Shown here in pieces: positions 8,721 to 19,271 of a DNA stretch of 64,000 bases. This DNA is from Umbilicaria muhlenbergii (Eukaryota; Ascomycota; Lecanoromycetes; Umbilicariales; Umbilicariaceae). Under the pieces are notes generated by a model. That model made no database searches, was not told the origin of the DNA, and saw only the letters and a program-made list of their open reading frames with translations. The first letter of the stretch is position 1; each line of letters begins with the position of its first letter. The stretch spans positions 3,009,088-3,073,087 of the forward strand of contig KK106984.1 of assembly GCA_000611775.1 (NCBI GenBank). The letters run 5' to 3'. The position numbers and the translations under genes were made by a program.

Positions 8721-10848
8721 ATGCAACGTCAAGCCATCAGGATAGACCAGCGGGAAAGGCGCTATGGAATGGTAACTTGGTCAGTTGCTTCTTCGCTCGT
8801 TCATAGGGTGATGATTGGAGCTGCCTAATTACACTAACAGCGCTATTCCTCAGGATCTACGCGTTAACCTAAAGTACCGACTGCTACGTAAGCTAGGTGA
8901 AGGCGGTTCCAGTGTGGTTTATGAAGGTATGGACCAAAGCACGAGGTCTCCTTGGTGGAGTGTGCTAATTTGCCAGTGATTAATGTCGAAACCCAAAAAC
9001 ATCTTGCCGTTAAGCTGGAACACGTATCGATTGAGCTTTCAGGTCTGACAGACGAAGCCGAGATTTACCAGCTACTTGACGGCCGTGTACCCGTTGAGGC
9101 ATAAAGTTTATTTTCTTCGTAAACCAACCACGTCTGTTTATAAAGAAGGCAGTCACCTTATGAATTGACTGACGCTTTATAAATCGACTGAGTCTTTGTA
9201 AATCGCCTAGTCTCTTTGGAAACTGACAAGTGCTGCTATTAACGCCCTCATGCAAATCTTAAAAAGGAAGTGGGGGACTCAGAATCCCTGAAAATCAAGT
9301 GTTGTTTGCTATGAATAAGGGGTCGGAAGCAGCTGCTGCAGGTGCATTGATCAGAAACTGTACCCGTCCATTACAAATGGACTGCATATCTTTATGAACC
9401 GACGAGCTAGTCCTAATGCGTCACGATATTCATGAACAGATCGTTCAATCACAAAGCAACCAGTTCCTTCATAATGTGATTGTCGCTGCTTTATCAATGC
9501 TTATATTTGATCAAGAATTGAACAGAGAAGACAGGAAGTTTGCACCTGCAGCAGCTGCTTCCGACCCCTCATTAATAATAGCAAACAACGCTTGATTTTC
9601 AGGGACTCTGAGTCTCCCACTTCGTTTTTAAGGTTTACATGGGGGCGTTAATAGCAGCACTCGTCAGTTTCCAAAGAGACTATGTGATTTATGAAGACTC
9701 AGTCGACTTATAAAGCGTCAGTCAATTCATAAGGTGACTGCCTTCTTTATAAACAGACGTGGTTGGTTTACGAAGAAAATAAACTTTATGCCTCGACGGG
9801 TACAAAACTTCCTATCTTTTCTATTCAATCCTTCATCCAATATAAACGTTGATAAAGCAGCGACAGTCACATTATGAAGGAACTGGTTGCTTTGTGATTG
9901 AACGATCTGTTCATAAATATCGTGACGCATTAGGACTAGCTTATCGGTTCATAAAGATATGCAGTCCATTTGTAAAAAAATGGTCTTTATGCATGGACGG
10001 GTACAGCGGGACTGGGATTCCTCGGGTGGAATGGTTCGGATATGAGTGCGAATATAGAGCCATGATATTCGACCTTCTCGGACCGAACCTGGAAGATCTC
10101 TTCAACTACTGCGGTCGCAAATTCTCCCTTAAGACGGTGCTGATGCTCACCGATCAGCTGATCCATCGTATTGAGCACATCCATTCCAGGGGCTTACTTC
10201 ACCGCGATATCAAACCGGCAAACTTCTTGATGGAGGCTGGCAAGTCTGGAACTACTGCCTATGTGACTGATCTAGGGATAGCAACCTTTTACCGTGATGG
10301 TACGACGGGTTCTGAGACTGCCCGAGAAGGATATGGAGCCCTCATCGGTACAGCACTTTTTGCCAGCATCAACGGTCACTTTGGCGTTGGTGAGCGATGC
10401 TCAAGTCCTACCACTTTGCAGAGCCTGACTGCTGACCTTTGACTCAGAACAATCGCCTCGGGATGACATGGAGTCACTTGGATACCTTCTCGTATACTTC
10501 ATTCGCGGCTCGCTCCCTTGGCAAGGCCTCAAGGCCGAAAACGGAAAGACGATGGAACAGCGCGTCTTGCAGAAGAAAGAGGAGACCAGCATTGAGGAAC
10601 TTTGTGATGGACTTCCCAAAGAGTTTGCTAGCTATTTCCATCATGTTCGCTCTCTTCCCTTCGGGCATAAGCCCGACTATGGACGTCTTCGCAGAAACTT
10701 CCGGAACCTCTTTATTCGCGAAAGCTTCGAATATGATCATGTCTTTGACTGGATCATCTTGAAGTTTCTGGAATTTAAGAATGGTCCTCTCGCTAAGATG
10801 CAGCAGAAAAGGAAACGAGCCTCCAATCCTCGTCCCAATGGTCCCTAA
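8721..10848 (+). pseudogene. Casein kinase 1-like Ser/Thr kinase, otherwise intact, interrupted by a 918-bp palindromic element
   Basis: Exons 8721-8771, 8854-8926 and 8977-9086, then after the insertion 10005-10389 and 10448-10848; without 9087-10004 they total 1,020 bases, 339 residues in one frame. The glycine-rich loop GEGGSSVVY lies near residue 33. AVKLEH gives the lysine at 54, and GPNLEDLFNYCGRKFSLKT is the CK1-family signature. HRDIKPANF gives Asp146, and DLG replaces DFG at 167-169, keeping the metal-binding Asp. The C-lobe carries [23 protein letters not shown] and ends in a basic tail. All three introns have good signals (for example GTATGG...GCTAATTTGCCAG). The insertion carries stops, so as it stands the gene would give an N-lobe fragment. 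CK1 proteins phosphorylate many substrates; this divergent paralogue has no assignable role. Confidence 0.82.
9087..10004. mobile_element. Interleaved fold-back element: two nested-offset palindromes sharing one insertion
   Basis: Four blocks lie in the order A (9087-9346), B (9360-9541), A' (9542-9804), B' (9805-10004). A' is the reverse complement of A and B' that of B, with some divergence. Every outer boundary (9087, 9360, 9804, 10004) carries GTACCCGT or its complement ACGGGTAC, so A-A' and B-B' each look like a complete fold-back MITE of about 718 and 645 bp that overlap each other. No transposase is present. Subterminal TTTATAAA/TTCATGAA-like motifs recur in both arms, so A and B are probably one superfamily. 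No convincing target duplication can be defined, because the palindromic GTAC is also the terminus. Confidence 0.85.
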
Positions 10849-12030
10849 GCTAAGACGCAGCGGACAAGGTAACGAGATTCTGTTCTAGTCTAGTCACGAA
10901 TTATGGAAGATTCATGAATCACCAGTTGGCTCTCCAACCACCTACACTTCGTAAAGTGACTAGTATTACCATGGATTCAATAGTTTGTTTTTGTTCAGTG
11001 AACTGACTGCATCATGAGCCAGCTAATGCTGCTTTCTGGGGCAATTTTCATGAGGCGAAACAACCCTGGGGGAGGCATTCCAGAAGCACCTCGAGGACTA
11101 AAGGACTGTGTTTTCTGTATTGTATACTGGCCCTGTGCGCTGAAGTTTTCTGGCTGGCTTGTTGTGCATGGAATGTGCTGCTAGAATGAGAAACGGCGTC
11201 CCAAAGACGCGGCATTGGTTAGGACATGGGTTCTTTAGTTACATTATAATAAATGTCCATTCACGAATTCTCTGTTGAATTATAGATCGAGCAATTAATG
11301 TGCGACTAGGAATCGTTAAAATATGTGATGCAACCGGCGACAATACCAACTCTCAGTAAATTCCGACATCTGCACGAAGTTACCATGATCCCCACTCCCT
11401 GCCGTCTGTCCAATAAAACAAGGGTCGGTACTCGTAGAATCCCATCAGTCAATTACGATACAACCATAGCAAATGCAGTAGATCGTCCATACCAAAGCGG
11501 ATGACGCAAACGTACATTTGTAGAGCCCTAAAGGTGTTTGACAGTGGAGTAGAACAGGGGATAGGAGAGGTTACCGGGAAGCTTGAGGGTCTCCCATAAT
11601 ATGAGTGTCGTATCTCCCCGATTCGGTTTGCGTCACATAGAGTAATCACCAGTACGCGACATCCGGTCTCGACCATGGTACTACACTCTGTTCTTAACAA
11701 GGTTGTATAGAAACGGTTTGACATCTACATCAAAAATTCTCTGTAACAGCGCACAGTCCACATCTGTTTCAAAACTTTGCCCGTATTTCCAGTATATATT
11801 TCTCAGACAACGGGCGCCGGCCGAGGTGGAAGCCGACGTATCTTCCACGTGATTATCCTAGCCAAACCGTGGAACCCTACATTAAAGACTTCGCTTACGC
11901 TGATGATCCCTTCCATAAACGCCGCGCTATGTCAGCCTCAATATGAATTCAACGGCTTCCTTCCATAAACGCAATGTCTGTCCATATGTCAGCGGTATCC
12001 CTCCTTGCGCAGATCGACTGGTAGGTGTTC
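10849..12030. other. Gene-free stretch of about 1.2 kb
   Basis: Moderate GC, no domain-bearing reading frame, no inverted repeat or tRNA-like structure that I could see. It separates the transposon-rich block from the methyltransferase gene. Short near-repeats occur at 11909-11930 and 11955-11975 (CTTCCATAAACGC) without larger structure. Confidence 0.5.
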
Positions 12031-13959
12031 CTACAGCTTGCTACACAAATGGACACGATTGTTGTCCAAGTCTTTCCGCACTCCGATGAGGAAGAGTTCC
12101 ACTTCTTGCGCGCTCCAGCCAAGAGAGCGGGTGAACAGTCCCATGGAAATCCCTTGAAGTCCGGCGCGGAGCTCAGCTGCGGCGTGTCAATTCTTGCAGC
12201 ATATACTTCACGCCTAGGGGGTGATGCTAACCTCGGAGGAAGGCTCCTGCTTCCTTCAACCGCGGGTCAAGCGGCCAGCTACCCCAAGGAACGGTAAAGA
12301 CTTCCTCCGTTACGTCCTCGTAGCCAGCTGCGATGGCGATATCTTTGAATTTTGGCGCTATCTGGACATCACACCCTTGTCCCAGGGCTGCTTGGTTTAG
12401 CGTGTTGATGAAGGCCAAGATCTGACTGTAACTCTCCGGGGGGCTGCCGTCGATGGAGACGGGAAAGATGTCGAGCTCACAAAGCTCGATCCAGCCTCCT
12501 GGCTTCAAAGTCCTGCGCCCCTGTTAAACCTAGGACCCTCGGAAAGCTCTTGGGGACTGATTAGCGGCTTGTACCTCATTGCTTGATTTAAGGCTCGGGG
12601 TAGGTTCTTGATTGCGAGAAACAAGAACCGGAAGTGGATCAAATCGAAGCTATTGGGGTGGTGCAACCAGTCTTCCTCGACATCATCAATCTCGAATCTA
12701 ACATTGGGAGGGATCCTGTGTTACACAATGAGTAGGCTCTTCCAATATAACGCTTGGATCTATCGCAGGACTCACCACGTGGGCTGTATGGGAGAAAGAT
12801 CTATTAAATCATCAAATAAGATAAAACCCGTTTTCGGACGAATACTCACCAGTCCCAATGACTTCGGCAGTCGGATAGGTTTCGCCTGGTGATTACTAAT
12901 GTCAAGATAGCCCATGCATCACGGGAACAAGCCACACTTACCCATCTCTATAGCCCATATACCTGAGATAACGTCAGACCTGCGCAGCTGCTCTGGAGCA
13001 GATTGCCACTTACCCGTGCCGGTTCCCACGTCCAGAATCTTGGTCGGATTTGGTCCGATTGGTGCGAGGTGAAGGCGGCCCTCCATAAGTAGCATGTTCA
13101 TGTGATGTTTCATGTCTTCGCGGTCCATCTCCTCCTAGCAGGGCGGTCGAAATTGAGTGGGGGTCACAGGCATTATAGGGAAGTATCATACCTCATCGTT
13201 GGGAAGTAGATAGCCTGTCATTGGCCACTCAACATAAGAGAATTGTACAAGAAAAAGAACACGATGTTACTTACGACCCTCCTTGTAACTATGATATCTC
13301 CGTCCATTTTCATACCGATGTCGCATGATGTCGCTCAGAACCGACCCTCCGTAGCTTGATCTAAGGCAGACAGCGCCATCAACATCACGCCCGATCTTGT
13401 CATTGGTGGAAGCTTTACCCGTCGCCGAAGGTCGAGTCTTCTCCATCCCAGAACTGCAAGGCGGGTCAGCCGACGTCGCGGGGCGGATTGTGAATCGTCC
13501 GGAGTGAATGTGGCGGGGTTGTCATACATTGTCCACCTCGATATCGTCTTCATTGTTCCCGCCGAGGCCGACGTCATGGCCCATATCGTGGCCTACATCT
13601 TGGCTGATGTCGTTCGCATCGGGGCGCGCGAGGTCATCGTCGCCGGTGATGTCGCCGCCGGTGGTGACATCCGCATGGCTACTGGCATTGCCATTCCCGT
13701 TGCCATCGGTGTCCCCATTGCTGTTGCCATTGATGGGCGCTGAGGCCGCCAATGGAATATCGCTGGCGGCTGTGGCGTCCGAGACGGCGGGATAGTGCGG
13801 GGCGTGATTGGCCAGAGTGTCGGCAAAACTGTGGCCGGCAAAGGCAGGGTATTCGTAGCCTAGATAGGCGGTGTCTGAGCGGGCCCCCTCTGCCATCTCT
13901 GCTATTCTGCGGCCAGGCTCCCGAGGCAGCTGAGGCGAGGTTGATGGCGATATGTCCAA
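12031..13959 (-). CDS. LaeA/UMTA-type SAM-dependent methyltransferase, 11 exons
   Basis: Exons (minus order) 13959-13528, 13453-13419, 13360-13275, 13214-13192, 13134-13014, 12962-12942, 12885-12850, 12800-12776, 12715-12575, 12512-12232 and 12176-12031 sum to 449 codons. The N-terminus (about 145 residues) is acidic and disordered, rich in Asn-Gly-Asp and His-Asp tracts. Then come MRHRYENGRRYH, LLPNDE and MDREDMKHHMNMLL, typical of the fungal TAM-domain methyltransferases. SAM motif I is ILDVGTGTG at 225-233, followed by WAIEMG and, downstream, LKPGGWIELCELD. The family includes LaeA, but many paralogues act on small molecules, and I cannot place this one. Five of the exons are only 21-36 nt. 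It is divergent from the FAD monooxygenase at 14947, about 1 kb away. Confidence 0.88.
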
Positions 13960-14946
13960 GTGTCAGAGACGGTGTTGGCGAGACAAGAGACAAACGAGAC
14001 CAGCTGGCCATACATATACGAACGGCCGTCCGGGGCAGACTTTTGGAGGGCTGACGAAGGTACCGGACCACGGGCTTCTATGTTGAGTTTAGTGGCGTCG
14101 CAAGCGGTCGCGACTTGCAAGAACGGGGTCGGCCTAAAGGTAAGGCCTAGGGTAGGCCTACCTAAGGCCGGCCTACGGTGCTGCTTGTATCCGCGCATGT
14201 TCGGGTACAACAATGGGACGAGTGGGCTCTCGACCCGTTGGACATCCGTTGGGTATCTGTTGGGTCTGCTGGCGCGTTGCGACCTTATCGACCAGCTGCA
14301 CCATCCGATTCCTCCCCAGAGCCATGCAAGGCAAGCAATGCGCACCAATCGACCTTTCGGCCTCTACGGCGCGCGTCAGGTCGTCGCGAGATACTAAGAT
14401 ACTAGGTCGACTGCTGCGACGCCCCCTTGCCTCCCCTTGGCCACCTTGCCCTGCCTCGCCTGCCTACCTTACCCTTGCCCTTCCCCATCCGTCTCGCTAC
14501 GTCAACCTTAACCTCACCTTACTTGAACGCCGAATCTACCTGACCTAGGTACCTTACCTTACCTACTAGGTCTCGAATCTTTGGCTACAGGCGCAAGGGC
14601 AGGGCCGGCACTTTCCTTCCCTTACTCTCATGACGTTGCCAGGGCTGTGCTGCGCTGCTGCGCTGCTGTTGTGCGCGCATGCAGTCAGGCGCGATGCATT
14701 CTCTCTTTTCCCTTTTCCTTCACTCATTGCCTCCGAGGTCTCCATTGCCTGACCCTGACCTCGGACCCGCGGGAGCGGTCAGCCTTTTAACAAGCCCCTC
14801 TCGCTCAGGCTCCGTCGAATCCGTCCTGTTCTTATCCTCTGAAGCCGGGAATACCACTCCATCGGTACAATCGCTCCCTCGTACATCCAGGTAGTCCAGG
14901 GGAGACTCCAGCAAAGACACAAGGGAGCCTACAGCAGCCGAAAGCG
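13960..14946. other. Shared upstream region of two divergent genes
   Basis: 988 bp between the methyltransferase (leftward) and FAD monooxygenase (rightward). It contains short repeats of the AGGCCTA/TAGGCC type near 14130-14180 and CTTACCTTACC tracts at 14460-14570, but no gene. It could act as a common promoter; nothing in the sequence proves it. Confidence 0.45.
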
Positions 14947-16557
14947 ATGGATGCTCATGCAGACGCCCACGTGAACGGCCAGTCCGGTGACATCCATGTG
15001 CTGGTCATTGGAGCCGGTGCGTCTCTCCACCTCCACCCAACTTCCTTCCGTCCTTCTTTCCTTCTCTGCATCCATCTCTGCATCTATCAATAACCGGGCC
15101 GTGTAACACCACGCTGGCCTCGCCATGCTAACACCTCGGTTCAGGTATCACAGGTCTCTTGTTGGCCCAGGGTCTCCAAAAGGTACGAGACAAAAGCCTC
15201 CCTGAAGGGTTCCTGCATGGACTCTCATTTTATTGCCAATACATCTCTGCGAGCAGCCTCTAACGGCAGAAAACTACCTAGGCTGGCTTTCGCTGCAGCA
15301 TCTTCGAGAGCGAGACGGCCGCCCAGTATCGCCCGCGAGAATGGACCATGGGCCTGCATTGGTCCCTGCCGCTTCTCGAACACATTCTCCCAGCCGAGAT
15401 CTGGACCGGACTCAAACAAGCACAGACCGATCCCAACTACGAGGCGCCTGGAGCCGATGTCCTTCCCATCTACAATGGCTTGACCGGAGACCTCATCAAG
15501 AATGTCCCGATCCCGAAGACTATTCGCTACTCCAGGAGGAAGATGCGCGCTCACCTCACCAAAGGCGTGGATGTCAAGGTAACCTCGATACCCGTTGTGG
15601 CTGCGCCTCCGACCTTGGCTGACGCACCGTGCTAGTACGGCAAAGCGCTGACCAGCTTCGAATGCCCTGATGAGCGCACCGTCGTGGCTCACTTTGCCGA
15701 TGGCTCGCACGTTTCTGGTACCCTTCTCATTGGCTCCGATGGTCCTCGTTCCAAGCTTCGAGAACTTCTTCTCGGCCCGGAGAAGGCTGCAGCCAAGCAA
15801 CTAGGAATCAACCAAGCAAATCTCACGGTCAACTTCGGTAGTGCGCAGAAGTCGCTCTTCGCCCGAAAGAACCACCCGTCCTTTTGCCTAGCGACAAGCC
15901 CCAACAACATTGTCAATCTTATCTCGAGTATGTATCACCATACCATTTTCCCAGACAGGGGTAGCGTGCTAAATACTATTTAGTCCAAGACCTACCAGAT
16001 GCAGAAAAGCCAGAGACATGGCGCTTTCAAGTCGTGACGAGCTGGGTCGGAGAGCGAGATCTTTCTTTGACCGACTCGGATCGACTGGCAATGGTTAAAA
16101 GCCGCATGCAAGACCAGGCCGAACCTTTCCGCTCAGCAAATCTCTGGATTCCAGATGATACCCCGGTGACGTTTGATGACATTGCCTACTGGGTCACCAT
16201 ACCGTGGGATAATCATGGTGGTCGGATCACTCTGGCTGGAGATGCGGCCCATCCTCAAGCACCGCGTAAGCCCTACCACCTCCTAAAGAGAACTTTTCCT
16301 AATGTCATTTCCGGCACTCCCTAGATCGCGGCCAAGGCCTCAATCACTGCATCTGCGACGTTGCCAACCTCGTTGACGCTGTGAAGAAAGCGCAGGGTTC
16401 CACGGCACTCCAAGAAGCCATCTCAGCATACGACGATGAACTGGTGCAGCGAGGCTCCAAGGAGGTCCAGATTTCTTACCAGCAGGCAATAATGTTTCAC
16501 GACTGGGAGCAGCTTATGAACTCGCCGATGATGACCCTCAGCATGAACAAGGCATGA
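14947..16557 (+). CDS. FAD-dependent aromatic-ring-type monooxygenase, 6 exons
   Basis: Exons 14947-15016, 15145-15182, 15282-15578, 15636-15927, 15984-16265 and 16325-16557 give 403 residues with all splice phases matching. The ADP-binding motif VLVIGAGITGLLLAQGL has the GxGxxG at residues 22-27. FESETAAQYRPREWTMGLHW follows. LIGSDGPRSKLRELL is the DG motif, and ITLAGDAAHPQAP is the GD motif that contacts the FAD ribose. This is group A flavin monooxygenase architecture (salicylate-hydroxylase-like), which hydroxylates or epoxidises aromatic or alicyclic substrates with NAD(P)H. No signal peptide or membrane segment is seen. Substrate unknown; the divergent methyltransferase next door suggests, but does not prove, a shared pathway. 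Confidence 0.9.
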
Positions 16558-16985
16558 ACAGGAATGAATGGAGTCCAGGAAGCTGTTGCTTGATACTTTT
16601 TGGAAATACCAAGATGCGATGAAGGCGAGAGACATATTGTTGGATACCTTTTCAGATTCACCGGACATCTATCCAGTTGCAGCTTGTTCAACATAAATTA
16701 GCTTTTCACTCTTGGATCTCAATGTACTCATAACACATGCACAGCTACCTCGTACAATGACTGACGGGCAACCGTGATTGTAGCAACAGCGCCATCTCTG
16801 CAACAAGCCCACAGAAGCTTCTGTCAAGCTGGAATATGTACAAGTCTTTCCGTTCCATCCATATCGTCCTGCAAAAAGCCGTGCTTCACGATCCCTCCTC
16901 CGGCCTTCGACACTCCCCCCATATCTCCACCCCTTCTCTCGATGACTCAACGTCCATCCACACCTCAACCACTCCTCCCAATAAC
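16558..16985. other. Intergenic between convergent genes
   Basis: About 430 bp between the ends of two convergent genes. Pyrimidine-rich towards the right (CCCACTCTCACTC-type). No gene seen. Confidence 0.5.
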
Positions 16986-17442
16986 TCAATGACCCTTCTA
17001 ACCCCCACAAACAAGTTAGCACTGACTCACTCACCCACTCTCACTCAGTCCCACTTTCCGCTCAACCCTCTCCTCAACCCCCCACCCCGACCCCAACCCC
17101 GAACGAATCCCCCGAAAAGAAAACTCAAGCACTCACCCCCCCCCTCTCATCATTCATGCCAATCACGACGGGCGCCTCCGGATGCTCCTTCTGCGCCTTT
17201 TCATTACTATTGCCCTCATCGCTCTGCGTAGCGGCCTGGCCGCCTTGGCCGGCGGCCTTGTCGCGCTGGCCTTGGGCGGCGTTGCTGGATTGGACGTCGA
17301 GTTCGTCGGCGGTGTCGGTGGTGTGGGTTTTGGAGGAGGAGGGAGAGCCGCTGCTGGTGGCGGAGGAGGAGGAGAGGCGGTGGGTGGAGCGGGGGAGGGA
17401 GCGGAGGGTGCGGAGAGGGAGGCGGAGGGCGGTGGGCGGCAT
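16986..17442 (-). CDS. Small mitochondrial-looking conserved fungal protein, two exons
   Basis: Exon 1 17442-17137 and exon 2 16997-16986 give 105 residues. The arginine- and serine-rich N-terminus (MPPTALRLPLRTLRSLPRSTHRL) is a credible mitochondrial presequence. The middle is hydrophilic and Gln/Asn/Ala-rich. The C-terminus PVVIGMNDERGGKGH is reached only after splicing a 139-bp intron whose GTGAGT donor and CTAAC...TTAG acceptor are clear; without splicing it would read GGVSA. I recognise the general type (short fungal mitochondrial proteins ending near N-D-E-R-G) but know no function. The start was chosen at the presequence Met, as upstream sequence is low-complexity. Confidence 0.6.
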
Positions 17443-17751
17443 GGTGGTGGTGGTGGGTGGGGAATGCTGAGTGCTGAGTGCTGAGTGGGGAGTGCTGAGT
17501 GGGAAGTGGTGAGTGGGAGAGCAGAGAATGCGATGGTAGAGAGAGCTGGTGGTTGTCAATTGATGATAATGGGGAAAGGTGGGAGCGGTGGTATGGTCTG
17601 ATATAGTGATGACATCAGTGGTCGATTTTGCCGGTGCCTCGGCTGAACTTTCCCGAATCCTACTTGACCGGCAGTCAAAATAATGTAGGGCATCTTCAAG
17701 GATCTCACCCCCGGAAAACCCCATGCACTGATAACTATTTTCATTTCTGCT

Positions 17752-19271
17752 ATGCAGCGCAAATCCTTGCCCATCGAGGTGCTGCCTGCCTGGGCAGATC
17801 TCAACAATGTGGAGCTCAACGGGGTGAAGATCTCTTCGTTCCCAGCCGGCAAGGGCTCGGGTGTAGTCGCAACTGCCGACCACAGCGGGGAGGGTGTTAT
17901 ACTAATGAGAATCCCACAAGAGCTCGTTTTATCTCTCGACAATGTATGGATGTATGCTAAATCCGATCAACGCCTCCGAGAGATACTTGAAGCTACCGGG
18001 GATTATGGCAGGGTACTGTGCTTTACGCCCATAGCAGCAAGACGACTACTAATGGATGCCAGACAGCGAGGGGAGCGATTTTGATCTTTCTGCTTTTCCA
18101 AATCACTTCTACAGCTGTTCTGCCAGTTAAGCTCGGGTCTTCCAATCCGTTTACCGATTATGTGCAATTCTTGCCTCCTCATATACCCCTACCTACGTTC
18201 TGGGGAAATGCAGAGATAGAACTGTTAAAAGGAACGTCTCTGGAGGTGGCATTAAGATCGAAGCTCAATAGTCTCAGCCGTGAATTTGACTATCTGCGGG
18301 CCTCGACGCAATCCATCAAATGGTGTCAGCAGTACTGGTGGGATCGAGAGACAGGACTTTTGTCTCTGGACGATTGGAAGCAAGTCGATGCAATGTACAG
18401 ATCTCGGGCGCTAGATCTACCAGGTACGGGACACGCCATGGTTCCTTGCATTGACATGGCAAATCATGCCTCAGGAAAGGGTACGGTGGCGCGATACGAT
18501 ACCGACGCCGATGGTGGTGGGATCCTAGTCCTCCGAGATGGCAAAAGCGTCGCTGCTAGGGACGAGATTACAATTACCTACGGGGACGACAAAGGCGCAT
18601 GCGAGATGTTGTTTTCCTATGGATTCATTGAAGAAAGCATGGAATCCGCCCGGGAGCTCTTTCTAGACCTCGATATCCCTAACGACGACCCCCTCAAGCA
18701 AGCGAAGAAGACCGTGGCCAAATCTCCGCCAGGATTGCGCATTTTCCGGGCCGGCGAGTCTACAGGGTGGGAAGGGCCATTCGTGTGGCTTCTTTGCGTG
18801 AACGAAGAGGATGGCCTCAAGTTCCATATGTTGCAAACGACCGACGGTGGACGGGAGCTGGATGTGTCGTGGAAAGGCCAAGATCTGGTGGACCCATTGA
18901 AGCTGGAAGGACTGCTAAAGGCAGACCCTCTCTGGGATGTCTATAACCTTCGAGCTGTGACCACCCTCCAGGGCCGCGTCGAAACCCAACTATACAGCCT
19001 GGTCAGCGCGGGCGAGCAGATGCAGGTTGCGGCCGAGCAAGGGCCGGCGAGTCCTCCCCACCTCGAGATTGCCATGAGGTTGCATGATCTCGAAGAGGAA
19101 TTGTTGATCCAAGCTTACGAAGATTTCGAGCACCAGGTGGGGATCCTCTTGTCTCTTGGTTTACCTTCAAATTCTCATGTTGTTTAGAAATTGAGCCTGC
19201 TCGAGTCACATGTGGTGCAGGAATATCTGCAATCTGCAGCAGCGGAGGAGGGCGAAGACGACTTCAGTTGA
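17752..19271 (+). CDS. SET-domain lysine methyltransferase (Rubisco LSMT/SETD6-like), 3 exons
   Basis: Exons 17752-18012, 18063-19136 and 19188-19271 give 472 residues. The N-terminus LPIEVLPAWADLNNVELNGVK begins the split SET domain of this family. The conserved C-terminal SET part is MVPCIDMANHASGKGTVARY (NHxx motif) and DEITITYGDDKGACEMLFSYGFIEE, with the SAM/lysine-channel tyrosine in YGD. An alpha-helical Rubis-subs-bind-type C-terminal domain follows. Members methylate non-histone proteins such as ribosomal proteins. The first intron (50 bp) has the branch-like CTACTAAT and ends at CCAG just before TARGAILIFLLFQ. Confidence 0.88.

Noticed and set aside
9010-9930. Two frames with similar proteins on the minus strand (81 and 67 codons) as genes
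   Set aside because: They are translations of the inverted arms of the fold-back element; similarity comes from the repeat, not from coding.
12031-13959. Naming the methyltransferase laeA
   Set aside because: The sequence shows only the broad LaeA/UMTA family; many paralogues exist in each genome and nothing here singles out the LaeA orthologue.
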